Translations under genes and position numbers: made by a program
Shown here: in pieces, positions 5,769 through 5,788 of the stretch
Position numbering within the stretch: the stretch's first letter is position 1
How the letters are laid out: each line of letters starts with the position of its first letter
Notes under the pieces: model-generated
Seen by the model: the letters and a program-made list of their open reading frames with translations, nothing else
Database searches by the model: none
Told to the model about the DNA's origin: nothing
Source: Faecalibacterium sp. UBA1360
GTDB taxonomy: Bacteria; Bacillota; Clostridia; Oscillospirales; Ruminococcaceae
Assembly (NCBI GenBank): GCA_002306375.1
Contig: DBRU01000111.1
Span: 1-5,788 of the forward strand
Length of the DNA stretch: 5,788 nt
Direction of reading: 5' to 3'

Positions 5769-5788
5769 CAGCTTGTAGAAAAACCTGC

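Noticed and set aside
1..5788. CRISPR arrays, tRNA or rRNA genes, insertion sequences, prophage
   Set aside because: No regular short repeats with spacers, no tRNA-like cloverleaf, no transposase and no terminal inverted repeats were seen; the only repeats are protein-domain repeats.

Overview
The window is about two-thirds G+C, with heavy use of GCC, GGC, CTG and GTG codons. Strong AGGAGG-type ribosome sites and Gram-positive-type promoters stand in locally AT-rich gaps. A SpoIID/SleC-type spore cortex-lytic gene, peptidoglycan-binding repeats and a leader resembling the yybP-ykoY (Mn2+) riboswitch all point to a high-GC Clostridia member, most likely Oscillospiraceae/Ruminococcaceae. The genus cannot be named from this sequence.

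All five genes lie on the + strand in three transcription units. (1) Positions 1-2764 are a cell-wall pair. The first is a SpoIID/SleC-like protein cut by the left window edge, carrying six tandem peptidoglycan-binding repeats. Twenty-two bases later comes a small M15-type zinc peptidase with one C-terminal peptidoglycan-binding domain. They probably act together on spore or cell-wall peptidoglycan, one on the glycan and one on the peptide stem. (2) Positions 2766-3492 are a single-gene unit: an extended -10 promoter, a 194-residue nitroreductase-family flavoprotein and a strong intrinsic terminator. (3) Positions 3539-5722 are an hflK-hflC operon for two single-pass membrane SPFH proteins that elsewhere form a cage around the FtsH protease. 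It has a near-consensus promoter and a leader of about 240 nt.

The hflKC leader is the most interesting part. Its 5' half carries the two most recognisable sequence blocks of the yybP-ykoY Mn2+ riboswitch: AAAGGGAGTAG near the start and CAAGACTTTTACC at the end of the aptamer. It runs into an intrinsic terminator whose 5' arm contains the strand needed to close the aptamer. That is the arrangement of a ligand-ON transcription switch, here placed ahead of membrane-protease regulators instead of the usual metal exporters. The last hairpin in the window has its T-tract on the - strand side, suggesting that a convergent gene lies beyond the right edge.
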